Assembly (NCBI GenBank): GCA_002887195.1
Contig: PJAB01000150.1
Location: 1 to 37,456, forward strand
Direction: 5' to 3'
Origin: Chrysochromulina parva
Taxonomy: Eukaryota; Haptophyta; Prymnesiales; Chrysochromulinaceae
DNA: 37,456 nucleotides
Positions 7,211 to 16,678 of this stretch are shown here, one piece after another (positions within the stretch are counted from its first letter, which is position 1; each line of letters begins with the position of its first letter). Under the pieces are notes generated by a model. That model had not been told where the DNA came from. It saw only the letters and a program-made list of their open reading frames with translations, and did not search any database. A program made the translations under genes and the position numbers.

Positions 7211-9805
7211 ATGAGTGGTCCAGAGCATGTTTCGGCTTCCGAAACGGGACGTTCAACAAATCGACCCCCAGGAGTCATGTCTAGGGCATTGACCGCCCCC
7301 GAGGCCCCGATGCCCGTTCACTCTCGTTTCGAGACCTCCATGCCCCCCGATGTCCCCGAGAACGCCGAGACGGACGTCGCTTGGCGAGAGGTGGCACGCC
7401 GCACTCGCATGATCGCCGCACAGTGGAAGCGGCTCTACATCGCTGAGCAGTCAGCAGCCGCCGAGGCCAAGGCGGCAGCCCTTCAACAAAAGGAGCTGCG
7501 CAAGAAGGTGGAGCAGGACCTGAATATTGCACTGCGGCAGAGTGAGGCGGCGGCGCAATCGCTGAAAGCGGCAGTATTCGAGAAGAAACAGTGGCAGGAT
7601 CGCAGTACAGCTCAGCAGTTCTCCGCAACGTACTTGGAGCTCGATGCGACTCGTACGCGGCTGTATGAGACGGAGGCGTCGCTGAAATCGACCCAGCGGG
7701 CGTTTGAGGCGTTGCAGCGCCAGTACGATGAGTATCTTGGGCAGAGCACTGGGGCGCTTAAGAGCCAAAGTGCGGCAGCGCGCGCGGCCATCGAGAGCAC
7801 TGAGCGCCACTTGGAGGATGTCCTCGAGGCCAAGCGGCGCACCGAGGATGATCTGATCGCGGCCCGCATTAAGATCGGCGAGCTGCTGTCAAAGTACCCG
7901 GAGGGGGCGCTCGAAGGCGCGCACCAGAGGGTGCACGAGACCAAGACCTATTGCGAGGCGCTCGAGCGCACAATCCTGACGCTCCAGGCTGAGAACGCGC
8001 GCTGGAAGGACCGCGCGCGTGGCGCCCTGGCCTCCGAGCGGCTGATGCAGCTCAAGGGCGGGATGGTCCCGCCGGGCTTGATCGCGCAGCCGTCCGCGCT
8101 CGACACGAAGGATCGCGTCTCGCTCGGCTTGGAGCCCGGTGACGACCCGAACGACCCCGTGAAGCTGCGCCTGGAGCTGCGCCGATGGCGTGAGCTGGCA
8201 GAGTATGAGACTCGTCGCGTCAAGGCGTTCCAACGAATCCTGTGGGACTCCGATGTGCTGCTCGGAGAGAAGCGCTTCACGCAGGCGCACAAGCTGCAGG
8301 TGATGGAATGGCTTCGCATGCAATTGGAGGACCTTGAGGCTTTCGAACCGCCCAAGGCAGCAGTCCCACCCAAGAAGCCGCTCGGAACGGCGCGGGGCAG
8401 CGCCTCGGCACGGCGCGCCAAGTATGGCAACGGTCCCGGAGGTGATGGCTCTGGAGGCAACGGCTCCGGAGGCTTGAACAGCGACGATGCGGCGCGGCTG
8501 GCCGAGCTGCGCAGGCGGCAGGCGGCTGGGCAGCTTACGGACGCGGAGCGGTTGGAGATGGAGGCCCTTCAGCGCAAGCAACAAGGGGGTGCCGGAGGCA
8601 ACGGCTCTGGAGGCAACGGCTCCGGAGGCTTGAACAGCGACGATGTGGCGCGGCTGGCCGAGCTGCGCAGGCGGCAGGCGGCTGGGCAGCTTACGGACGC
8701 GGAGCGGTTGGAGATGGAGGCCCTTCAGCGCAAGCAACAAGCGGCGCGGCTGGCCGAGCTGCGCCAGCGGCAGGCGGCCGGGCAGCTCACGGACGCAGAG
8801 CGGTTGGAGATGGAGGCCCTTCAGCGCAAGCAACAAGGGATCTACGGTGCAAACGGCAACGGCTCTGTAGGCAACGGCTCCGGAGGCTTGAACAGCGACG
8901 ATGCGGCGCGGCTGGCCGAGCTGCGCAGGCGGCAGGCGGCCGGGCAGCTCACGGACGCGGAGCGGTTGGAGATGGAGGCCCTTCAGCGCAAGGGCGGCTC
9001 ATGGGGCAAAGTTCGCGGCGTTGTGCAGGCTAGCGCACGCTTCAGGATGAGTCCTTTTGGCGAGACCAAGTGGCGACGCGAGGACGAGTCCTCTTGGAGA
9101 CGAATCCCAGGGCCCCTCGCGACGTTCCTTCAGAGCTTCGACTGCGCGGAGAAGGACAACGAGGAGCATGCGAGAATGCGCCAGGTTCTCTTCGATCGGT
9201 TCGATGCGAACCATAACGGTTACATTTCGCTCGCCGAGTGTGGCGCCGGCATTCTGATCACTTTGGGGGGGCACTGCAAGACTTTTGGCCAGGGGGCCAT
9301 GGCCACAAAGCTGTACCATCGCTTCTATAAATCGTACATCTGGGCCTTCAGCGATGCACGCGACAGCTCGGACGCGCGCGGAGGCAAAGGCAAAGCGGGG
9401 CTCGATGACGACGATTACGTGACCAGGCCCGAATTCCGGCTGCTCATCTCATACCTCCGCATCTACGCGACGTGGTACGAGGTGTTTGCAAACCTGATCG
9501 ACAACAGCACCAACGAACTGGTGGCTCAGGGCAAGGTGAAGCGCGACACGCTCGACGAGAAGCCGATCGAAACGGACAACCGCATCCAGCGCGACGAGTG
9601 GGAGAAGGCGCTGCCCATGACGCGCGCCGCAGGCGAATCGTGGGCGCCGTTCATCAACCTACGCAACGCCTCGGCTGCGGACTTCGACGTCATCGACAAG
9701 AACCGTGGCGGCCACATCTCCTTCCCAGAGTTTTGCGAGTGGCTCGAGGCGGCCGAGATCGAGGCGGGCACGCCGTTTGGCCTCGACCTCGGCGTTGGCG
9801 AGTAA
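7211..9805 (+). CDS. Coiled-coil protein with calflagin-like EF-hand C-terminus
   Basis: The 864-residue product starts at the ATG at 7211 (alternatives in frame at 7277 and 7310). Residues about 55-290 are a charged, A/E/K/Q/R-rich coiled coil. Residues about 410-595 hold four copies of a roughly 31-residue unit, ARLAELRRRQAAGQ followed by LTDAERLEMEALQRK, separated by Gly/Asn/Ser linkers. The C-terminal 230 residues carry EF-hands (DANHNGYISLAE; DKNRGGHISFPE) around TRPEFRLLISYLRIY and DNRIQRDEWEKALP. That order resembles the flagellar Ca2+-binding proteins (calflagins) of trypanosomes, so a flagellar or membrane-associated Ca2+ role is possible. There is no N-terminal MGC acylation motif here; the calflagin-like part is fused behind a coiled coil. 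The assignment is by remembered pattern, not alignment. Confidence 0.75.
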   Translation: MSGPEHVSASETGRSTNRPPGVMSRALTAPEAPMPVHSRFETSMPPDVPENAETDVAWREVARRTRMIAAQWKRLYIAEQSAAAEAKAAALQQKELRKKVEQDLNIALRQSEAAAQSLKAAVFEKKQWQDRSTAQQFSATYLELDATRTRLYETEASLKSTQRAFEALQRQYDEYLGQSTGALKSQSAAARAAIESTERHLEDVLEAKRRTEDDLIAARIKIGELLSKYPEGALEGAHQRVHETKTYCEALERTILTLQAENARWKDRARGALASERLMQLKGGMVPPGLIAQPSALDTKDRVSLGLEPGDDPNDPVKLRLELRRWRELAEYETRRVKAFQRILWDSDVLLGEKRFTQAHKLQVMEWLRMQLEDLEAFEPPKAAVPPKKPLGTARGSASARRAKYGNGPGGDGSGGNGSGGLNSDDAARLAELRRRQAAGQLTDAERLEMEALQRKQQGGAGGNGSGGNGSGGLNSDDVARLAELRRRQAAGQLTDAERLEMEALQRKQQAARLAELRQRQAAGQLTDAERLEMEALQRKQQGIYGANGNGSVGNGSGGLNSDDAARLAELRRRQAAGQLTDAERLEMEALQRKGGSWGKVRGVVQASARFRMSPFGETKWRREDESSWRRIPGPLATFLQSFDCAEKDNEEHARMRQVLFDRFDANHNGYISLAECGAGILITLGGHCKTFGQGAMATKLYHRFYKSYIWAFSDARDSSDARGGKGKAGLDDDDYVTRPEFRLLISYLRIYATWYEVFANLIDNSTNELVAQGKVKRDTLDEKPIETDNRIQRDEWEKALPMTRAAGESWAPFINLRNASAADFDVIDKNRGGHISFPEFCEWLEAAEIEAGTPFGLDLGVGE
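8440..8992 (+). repeat. Four long coding repeats of about 93 nt plus GNGSGG linkers
   Basis: The unit starting gcggcgcggctggccgag and ending cttcagcgcaag recurs four times with few base changes. Copies 1, 2 and 4 are preceded by GNGSGG-LNSDD linkers; copy 3 follows copy 2 directly. Near identity at synonymous positions points to recent duplication or gene conversion. Confidence 0.9.
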
Positions 9806-10255
9806 AGATCGTAAGCATGGTCCTGGGTTTCGCTTGCCCGTTCCGATTCGGTGCTTCGATACAGCCCGTCGGCGTCGGCGCGCGGGCCGCGAATTTAAAA
9901 CACATGTTAAAACATGACGCTTCAACGTTCCGTTGCCTTCCGGTCGGGACTCGGGTTGTCGGAGGGTTCACTTAAAATTTCGATCTATATATTCGTTTCT
10001 TAGTATTAGTAAGAGTCTACGCGGTCTATACCATTACCAACCGGCGGACCTGCACGATTCCGCACGGCATCGCCATCGGGTACATCACGCACGTCACCGC
10101 ACAGTCGTCGTACATGCATCGCCCTTGTCGGGCGTCAACAGCGCGAGACGTCAGACCGCCGAGTCAGGCACGCCGCCCATCGCTCCGGACACACGCAGGC
10201 TCACACGGGGGCCCGTTCTGTGTGGTGGCTCTGCTGGTCCCACAGCCTGGTCGGC
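9806..10255. other. Convergent intergenic region, no gene
   Basis: This is the 3' flank of the EF-hand gene (+) and of the PLGG1-like gene (-). It includes an A+T-richer island at about 9890-10040 (aatttaaaacacatgttaaaa and neighbouring sequence) that could hold 3'-end processing signals. No supported reading frame was seen. Confidence 0.5.
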
Positions 10256-11845
10256 TCACACGGAGTCGTGCTTGCCCGCAAGGCCCTTGAGCATGGATTG
10301 CACCGCGGGTACTGCTGCCCACAGCGATGCAGCGATGCCCGTCAGGCCGTAGCCGAGTGCCGCAAAGGGGAGCGCGGCGGGCTCGGTTGCGGCCAGCGCG
10401 GCCGTACCGAACCCGTGGCAAGAGGCGGCGGTGGCAAGGCCTCGAACTAGGGGGTCGACGAAGCCGCCGAGAGTGAGCAGCCGTTGGCAGAGGACGGCCC
10501 CGACGAGGCCGGTGACGAGGACGGAGGCGGCACAGATGGGGATGTTGCTCTCGGGCGTGCCGAGCTGCTGTGCAATAGGCATCGCAAGCGCCACCGTCAC
10601 GGAACGTGGAACGAGCGCAAGGGTCAGATCCGGTGTGAGCCCCAGAGCGCGCGCCGCCGAGGCGGTGACGATCATGGAGAGGAGCGAGGAGATGGCGGCG
10701 CAGCCAACAATCTCCGCGGCATGGCGCACGAGCAGCGCGCGTTGCCCATAGATATGGAACCCAAACGTGAGAACGACCACGCCTAGGAAGCTCATGAGGA
10801 CGTCTCCGGAGCCCTTTGGCTTGCCATCCTTGCCCTTGGTCAGGTAGGTCTTGAGCGTCGTGTAGTAGCCCTCGCCGGTCAGCTGGCCCGCGCACGCGAC
10901 GCCGATGGTCGCGCACACAGCGGTAGCCACCACAGGGTGTGGCATCAGCGGGGCCAGTAGAGCAGGAGGGATGGAGCCGAAGATGAGGCCTCCGACAGTC
11001 CAGGCGAGCAGATGAAGCTGCTGGGCATAGAAGCCGAGGTCGGAGCCGGGCGTGGCTTGCGAGAGCGCAGCGGCCGAGCCGAGCGCGACGGCCGCGCACG
11101 TCACGAGATGCAGCATCGTAAACGGCGCCGGCTTTGGCACCGGCGACACCGGCAGCAGCGCCACAGAAGCGAGTCTACGGATGCCGAGCACGATGACACC
11201 TGCCGAGAAGAGAGAAAAGGGCATGCCGAGCCCCAAGACGATGCCAATCTTGCTCAGCTCCGAGCTCGAGAGCGCCTCAACGGCGAGCGGAAGGACGACG
11301 AGCGCGGGTACGTAGAAGAGCGGCAAGTAGCGTCCTACCCACTTGAGCGCTGGAGCCGCCGCCGCCACGATGCTCTCGGCTGCGGCAAGGTTGCCGCTTG
11401 CGCTCAGCCCCCAGAGACCGCCGAGGATGCCGAACATGCCTAGGAGCGACGGCGGGAACTTGATGTCCGCGGCGGCCATGCCCTTGGTCAGCACGTTGTT
11501 GAGCGTGTAGAGGACCCCGACTGCCACGCCGAAGTGTAGCCAATCCTTCGCAACGAGGAGTGGCTCGGCGACGGTGGGAGACGCAACCGCACCGGCTGCT
11601 GCGCCAGCTGCCACTCCAGTCGCTTCCGACCCTGCCTTGGATGCTGCTGTGCCCTCCGCAGAGGCTGGCGTGGGCTTCGTGCAGAGTTGTCGTCGCTGAC
11701 AGCCGTGATGGATCCGACAGCTCTTCAATGAGCTCGATGGCTGAGATATAGCGAGTCGTTGTTGAAGCGGCATACGGCACGAAGCCTCACGTGTGATATT
11801 CGCCAAGCCGGCGGTGAACGGGCGTCGCTGCACGCCTCGCAGCAT
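10256..11845 (-). CDS. PLGG1: PLGG1-like glycolate/glycerate translocator (LrgA-LrgB fusion)
   Basis: This 529-residue membrane protein joins an LrgA/CidA-like half (about residues 100-235, with RYLPLFYVPALVVLP) to an LrgB/CidB-like half (about 275-525, with VPRSVTVALAMPIA and RGLATAASCHGFGTAALA). In plants this fusion is PLGG1, the plastid inner-envelope carrier that exports glycolate and imports glycerate in photorespiration. About twelve hydrophobic segments are visible. The N-terminal 95 residues are basic and Ala/Ser-rich but lack an obvious hydrophobic signal peptide. A plastid with more than two membranes would need one, so a leader exon may be missing, or the protein may go elsewhere. 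The gene diverges from the methyltransferase gene at 12388. Confidence 0.85.
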   Translation of the reverse strand: MLRGVQRRPFTAGLANITREASCRMPLQQRLAISQPSSSLKSCRIHHGCQRRQLCTKPTPASAEGTAASKAGSEATGVAAGAAAGAVASPTVAEPLLVAKDWLHFGVAVGVLYTLNNVLTKGMAAADIKFPPSLLGMFGILGGLWGLSASGNLAAAESIVAAAAPALKWVGRYLPLFYVPALVVLPLAVEALSSSELSKIGIVLGLGMPFSLFSAGVIVLGIRRLASVALLPVSPVPKPAPFTMLHLVTCAAVALGSAAALSQATPGSDLGFYAQQLHLLAWTVGGLIFGSIPPALLAPLMPHPVVATAVCATIGVACAGQLTGEGYYTTLKTYLTKGKDGKPKGSGDVLMSFLGVVVLTFGFHIYGQRALLVRHAAEIVGCAAISSLLSMIVTASAARALGLTPDLTLALVPRSVTVALAMPIAQQLGTPESNIPICAASVLVTGLVGAVLCQRLLTLGGFVDPLVRGLATAASCHGFGTAALAATEPAALPFAALGYGLTGIAASLWAAVPAVQSMLKGLAGKHDSV

Positions 11846-11931
11846 TTTATGCCGGGAATGATCCCGGGAATCCTCTGTCCCTTTTGCGAGCAGCAGCCTA
11901 AAATATTATATGATCTCGCCGGTCGAGATCA

Positions 11932-11978
11932 TGAGTGAGTGAGTCTGTGAGTGAGTGAGTGAGTGAGTGAGGGAGGGA
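11932..11978 (+). repeat. (GAGT)n microsatellite
   Basis: Tetranucleotide gagt units are repeated about ten times with one interruption (ctgt), running into gagg variants. It lies between two divergent genes. Confidence 0.85.
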
Positions 11979-12304
11979 GTGAGTGGGCCGATTTCCCTCG
12001 AGTGCCCGCCGGGATTCGCTCAGCGGCTCGCCTCGCCACCGCACGAGGGCCTCAACGCTCACGCGAGGAGAGCGGTGTGCCCACGTGTGTAGCGCGCGCG
12101 CGCATGCCGCCACCACGCCGAGCACCACTTTTATGTACAGGCAAGTGAACATGTGGTCCGCGCCACTGATGATGCTCTCTGGTGTTCACACAGCTTCACA
12201 GATCACACGCTTACTGTGTTGATCGTGTCGTAGACGTAGTGTACCGGTGTAACTTACTGACTGACGGACAAGCAATCGCCCCTATTATCGTTTGTTGTTT
12301 GGTT

Positions 12305-12337
12305 CTTGACTTGACTTGACTTGACCTGACATGACTT
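12305..12337 (+). promoter_or_regulatory. CTTGA pentamer tandem upstream of methyltransferase
   Basis: Four perfect CTTGA units are followed by degenerate ones (cctgacatgacttg), ending about 50 nt before the ATG at 12388. The orientation relative to the gene is the same as in the tandems upstream of the TPR-like and PDI-like genes. Function is inferred from recurrence and position. Confidence 0.4.
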
Positions 12338-12387
12338 GTGAATGAAGGTGAAGTCGAAGAACTGTCACAAGCCAGGAGGCATCTCGT

Positions 12388-13655
12388 ATGCGTCGCTCCT
12401 CCCTCCTCGTAGCGCTGCTGCCACTGGCGGCGGACGCCTTCCTCGCGACCGCGCCGCTCAGGCGATCGCTCACGGTTCAGCACAAAGTCGGCACTCCGCC
12501 GGTCGTGTCGCTGAGCTCTCCTCGCACCACGACTTTGACTATGGGCGTTGCTCAGTTTGTCGCGGCGCCACTCGCATTAGCCAATCGCGGCATGCTCGGT
12601 ATGCGCGCGTCACTATCTGCCCAGATAGCTGCATGTGTCGGAGCTGCGGCTATCGTCGGCATCTCACTCATTCGACTCGCGCTGCCTCCACTGCTCGTTG
12701 CGCAGGAGCCGTCTGCGCCGTGGTTGCCCTGGCCTTTGCGTGGCTCGCGCGCGTGCTCAACACGCCCTCACGCGTGTACGACAAGGAGGCGAACTCGGTC
12801 GGCCGAGAGTACGACGCTTGGACCTCCGAGGGCATCCTCGAGTATTATTGGGGCGAGCACATTCACCTGGGCTACTACGGCGAGAAGGAGCGCAAGGGTC
12901 CGTTTTACGGCGGCAAGGACTTTATCGAGGCCAAGTACGACTTCATCGACAAGATGCTCGAGTTCTCGCAGGCGCAGGCGCCCCTGAAGGTGCTCGACGT
13001 GGGCTGCGGAATCGGCGGCACCAGCCGGTACATTGCCAAAAAGTTTCCGAAGGCGACGGTCACCGGCATCACCATCTCGCCTGAGCAGCAACGGCGCGCG
13101 ACGGCGCTGGCCGCAGAGCGGGGCGTGAGCAACGCGAAGTTCGAGGTGTGCGACGCGCTGGACATGACGTATGAGGACAACACCTTCGACCTCGTCTGGG
13201 CGTGTGAGTCCGGCGAGCACATGCCCGACAAGGTCAAGTACGTAGAGGAGATGGCCCGCGTGCTCAAGCCTGGCGGCCGAATCGTCATCGCCACGTGGTG
13301 CCAGCGCGAGGAGGGCGATAAGCCGTTCACGCCCAAGGAGCGCGATACGCTCGACTACCTGTACGGCGAGTGGACACATCCGTACTTCATCTCGATCGAG
13401 GAGTACGGGCGCATCATGCAACGCACCGGCAAGCTGCAGAAGATCGTGACGGCCGACTGGGCCACTGAGACGATCCCGGCATGGCGTCACTCGGTCTGGG
13501 TCGGGGTGTGGGACCCGTGGCCGGTCATTCGTCGGCCGAAGCTGTGGTGGAAGGTCATCCGCGACGCGTGGTGCCTCGAGATCATGCACCGCGCCTTCAC
13601 CAACGGCCTGATGCAGTACGGCATGATGACTGCCACCAAGCCGGCCACCAATTGA
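12388..13655 (+). CDS. Plastid 2-methyl-6-phytylbenzoquinol-type methyltransferase, two exons
   Basis: Exon 1 is 12388-12598 and exon 2 is 12706-13655, spliced across a 107-nt intron with GTATGC donor and GCGCAG acceptor, giving 386 residues. Exon 1 codes a leader, MRRSSLLVALLPLAADAFLA, with the ADA|F cleavage motif of complex red plastids, then a transit-like region; exon 2 opens with a hydrophobic segment (AVCAVVALAFAWLARVL). The enzyme core shows YDAWTSEGILEYYWGEHIHLGYYG, SAM motif I DVGCGIGG, ACESGEHMPDK and LKPGGRIVIATW. These fit the gamma-tocopherol/MPBQ methyltransferase family, and the first segment is closest to the cyanobacterial MPBQ methyltransferase type. It would methylate a prenylated quinol on the way to tocopherol and/or plastoquinone. 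Substrate choice between MPBQ/MSBQ and gamma-tocopherol is not certain. Confidence 0.82.
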
Positions 13656-14199
13656 GGCGCCGCGCATCGGCCGGGCGAGCTCTCGGTGATCCTACGGTGA
13701 TCCCAGTTGCGCGAAGTGTTGCCGGAGTGCGCACAGCGAAGCGGACGCGTGTGCGACGCGCAGCGTGTCGAGACGCCGCCATCCGCCATGGCGCCGCGGT
13801 CCGCGGACCGGATTCAAGACCTGACGGGTCACGCCGCGAGGCGCGACGGTGCCGGCCGCCGCGGCCCGTGCCCCGCGGCCGCGTCGGGGGGACCTCCGGA
13901 TCGAGGGAACCACGCGCCGTAATGTACGTTGTTTCTCCACCCGGGTTGTTAATCACTTGTTCTCCGCCACGTGCCATGTGAGATGTGTGCCGCAACACCG
14001 GGCTCGAGCATGCGGGCTTTTTTAATGATTCCTAATTCACACGTACGTAAGGGGACGCTCCGAGTGTGTAGGCATCCCATAGTTATCATATGAACGACAG
14101 TTCACACATGCGCTCGCAGACGAAGGGGTGACCCCGCCGGCACGCACGGATACCAAGCTAGATCTGGTACTGTGCTTGCAGGCAGGCCGCCAGGTAATT
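13656..14199. other. Convergent intergenic region, no gene
   Basis: This region separates the 3' ends of the methyltransferase (+) and the eS21 gene (-). The first half is very G+C-rich and the second half is A+T-richer (around 13920-14110). Only short frames without features were seen. Confidence 0.5.
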
Positions 14200-14808
14200 T
14201 TAGATCTTGGAGCCGGCGTCATCGTAGCACTTCGTCCACAAGCGGTCCAAGGCGCCGTCCGCCTCGCCCATGGAGCGGATGAAGCCGCACAGCGCCATCG
14301 TGGTGAACTCACCGGTGTACACGCCATCAGCGTTGACGTGGCCAATGTTGATCTGAATGCTGGCCTTGTCCTTGGCCTCGATCAGGCGGTTGGTCGCAGA
14401 GCTGCGAGCACGAGGGGCAAGCACGCAGGCGATTAGGCAAAGGGCTGCCAAGGCAAAAGCACAGAGGGGCGACGCATTGCAGCGTGGCCTGCCGATGGCT
14501 GCTCCCGTGCGCGCGGGGGACGGGTCAGCTCCCGTCCAGTGAGCTCTCACGCCTGGATCGAGGGAGACCGCTCAGGCATCCCGTGACTGATCCATCTCGC
14601 TCCTCAGTTAGTGCGCAGAGAGGCAGCCTCTCAGGCAAGGTCTCTGCCGAGTGCCGCTCACAGCCCGCAGCCCACAGCCGGCCGCCCCAGTCGTGCGCCA
14701 GAGGCTGGCTGCTCACCACTTGCGCGGGATGTACAAATCGATGTTGACACCCTCCGAGTTGTGCGTGCCCGCAGGCATGTTAGGGTTGACGGCACCGTGG
14801 TTGGGCAT
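14200..14808 (-). CDS. RPS21: 40S ribosomal protein eS21 (RPS21), two exons
   Basis: Exon 1 is 14808-14717 and exon 2 is 14401-14200, separated by a 315-nt GT-AG intron (14716-14402). The junction restores the family block DLYIPRK|CSATNR, with the Cys codon split TG|C. Exon 2 continues with [17 protein letters not shown] and the conserved [15 protein letters not shown]. The product is 97 residues from the ATG at 14808, or 87 from the in-frame ATG at 14778; the latter is closer to the usual eS21 length of about 83-87, so 14778 may be the true start. eS21 is a small-subunit protein involved in 40S maturation. The exons are too short to stand out as reading frames, so the gene is easily missed. 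The intron is the longest I could fit in this window. Confidence 0.88.
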
Positions 14809-15048
14809 GGCTCCGAGCGGCGGCGACGTGTGGTTTTTGCTTTCACAGCGATAGGTCAACACGAAACCTTCCTCACCCTTGAACCACCTATGAAAACGCT
14901 CACTTCGTCCTCCATTCTAACAGTTTTCAGTTGTACCGCAAACGACAAGGTGCTCGCATTTTTCATAATGGATTCGCTTCTCGCGCGGGCGGGGTAGTCA
15001 AGCGCCCCGGCTTCGCCACTTCATGAAGCAGAGAGCGAGATCGAATTC

Positions 15049-16236
15049 ATGAAGGAGAGAGCGAGAGCGAATCCTACGCTGGGCGCGGCGCTCAATCTAG
15101 CCAGTGCCTTCCTCTTCTCTATAGCCAGCCTCTTCGCCAAGGAGGTAATGATGGTGGGCATCACCGAGGGCACGCTCATCTTTGCAAGAGGCATTCTTGC
15201 GTGGACACTAAACGGGCTCATTGCAAAGGCGCAGGGCGACCAATTCGTGCCAGTCATGTTCTTCCGGACCAGCAGCAGGCTGCGCTTGATTTTGGTTGCA
15301 AATGGCACCCTCAATTTTGTGTGTCTTCTCTCGTTTATGGTTGCAATGAATAGCTACGTGGACTTTGCAGACACATTTGGCATCCTCACCGGCGTCTACG
15401 CACTTTCGACGATGGCGTTCTCGAGGATGCTGGACAAATCTGAGCACGTTTCACTCGCCGAGCTCGTCGGCGCAGCCATCACCGTCGGTGGCGTCATCAT
15501 CATTTCACAGCCTTCATGGCTCTTTGCCGCACGCAAGGGTGCCAGGCCTATCCACCCATTCGGCGTGTTCCTATGCGTGCTAGGCGGCGTCTTTGTCGGA
15601 GCCTATACTGTTGTGTGCCGCTACCTCGCCATGAACAACGTGTCGGGCGCGATGGTCAACTCGGCGGCCATGTGGGTCCTTTCTGTCCTCTCCCCCCTCA
15701 CGCTCGCTGTGTGTGCCGTCTGCCTCGAGCAGACTCCGCACTGGGCGCAGCTGCATCGACCAGAAGGAGGCTCTGCTTGGTCACTCCTGCTGGGCTATTG
15801 CGCCGCGATCACGAGCGCGCAGCTCGCCCTGATTACAAGTGTGCAGCACGTTCGAGCTGCCGTCGCCGCCATCCTAGGCACCATTGAGATCTTCTTCGCC
15901 TCCGTCCTCGGCATAGTCATCCTTGGCCAGCCCACCAACGCCCTTGCGATCCTAGGCAACATCGTCGTCTTTGCAGGCTGCGCCGTGGTCGCTTTGGGAG
16001 CGGCACGCGAGACGGAGGGCACTGCAGCAGTCGCCGTGCAGCCGGTGATCACGGCGCCTCGAGTAGCATTCGGCATCTCTGGCCTGGCGCGCTCCTTTGA
16101 TGTGGAGCCACTCGACCACTCTGATCAGGCCGAGGAGGAGAAGGGAGAGGCGTGTGGGCTCCTGGCACAGGCACAGGCACGGCCGCGGCAGTGCCAGCCA
16201 GGGGGGGGTGCGATATTGTCCGGACATTCCAGGTAG
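15049..16236 (+). CDS. DMT-superfamily (EamA-like) transporter
   Basis: The 395-residue product shows about ten hydrophobic segments between residues 10 and 325 in two similar halves, typical of EamA/drug-metabolite transporters. Landmarks are LGAALNLASAFLFSIASLFAK in helix 1, TEGTLIFARGILAWTLNGL in helix 2, and a second half starting FGVFLCVLGGVFVGAYTV and ending IFFASVLGIVILGQPTNALAILG, the usual hairpin of the family. A hydrophilic tail of about 70 residues follows. The ATG at 15049 was chosen because the first helix starts just after it; an ATG at 15023 is out of frame. Substrate is unknown: the superfamily covers nucleotide sugars, triose phosphates, amino acids and drugs. The gene diverges from eS21. 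Confidence 0.8.
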   Translation: MKERARANPTLGAALNLASAFLFSIASLFAKEVMMVGITEGTLIFARGILAWTLNGLIAKAQGDQFVPVMFFRTSSRLRLILVANGTLNFVCLLSFMVAMNSYVDFADTFGILTGVYALSTMAFSRMLDKSEHVSLAELVGAAITVGGVIIISQPSWLFAARKGARPIHPFGVFLCVLGGVFVGAYTVVCRYLAMNNVSGAMVNSAAMWVLSVLSPLTLAVCAVCLEQTPHWAQLHRPEGGSAWSLLLGYCAAITSAQLALITSVQHVRAAVAAILGTIEIFFASVLGIVILGQPTNALAILGNIVVFAGCAVVALGAARETEGTAAVAVQPVITAPRVAFGISGLARSFDVEPLDHSDQAEEEKGEACGLLAQAQARPRQCQPGGGAILSGHSR

Positions 16237-16678
16237 AAGGGAGAGGTATGTGCCGCGCCACCGCGCCCTGAACGCTGAAGCGCGAATCAGCGCCCCGCGC
16301 GCGCGCCGCCGGCGCGCACCGTTTTCCTTTTCGTGTGAATCGCAACATTATAGCGCGCTTGTACCCACAAGCCTGCCATCAAGCTCTCTCCACAAGTGTG
16401 CAGTGCGTGCAGGTCGTCTCGAGGGCGAGGCACGAGGGAACTCGAGGGCTGGTCGGTAGTGTGGCTGGCCCTAAGACCTGCGCCGCAGGTGGAGCTGCCC
16501 CTGCGTGAGCTCATCAAAGCTTTCACATCGCGGATCGCGTGTGAACGCGAAGTTTCAGTTGGTGTGAACTGAGATTTCGTAGAAGTCCTGCTTTCCTGCT
16601 GTACCGTGGCTAGGTGGCGCTTGGCGTCGGCGGGATCGGCCCATTCGGTGACCGTGGGTGCACGTTCCGTTGTCAGCC
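16237..16678. other. Intergenic region between transporter and parvulin genes
   Basis: This tandem-gene interval holds the transporter 3' UTR and the parvulin promoter. No supported frame or repeat was seen. A GTG at 16658 is in frame with the parvulin leader, but the ATG at 16679 is preferred. Confidence 0.5.

Larger units (their letters stand above)
11846..12387. other. Divergent intergenic region with GAGT microsatellite
   Basis: This is the shared upstream region of the PLGG1-like gene (-) and the methyltransferase (+). A (GAGT)n microsatellite with slight interruptions lies at about 11932-11978. The CTTGA tandem sits at 12305-12337. No gene is supported; an ATG at 12342 opens a frame different from the methyltransferase leader. 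Confidence 0.55.

Noticed and set aside
12342..12598. ATG at 12342 as start of the methyltransferase in one continuous frame
   Set aside because: The stretch before the enzyme in that frame is Arg/Ser/Cys/His-rich without leader features. The other frame gives a signal peptide with ADA|F, and a good GTATGC...GCGCAG intron links it to the enzyme.
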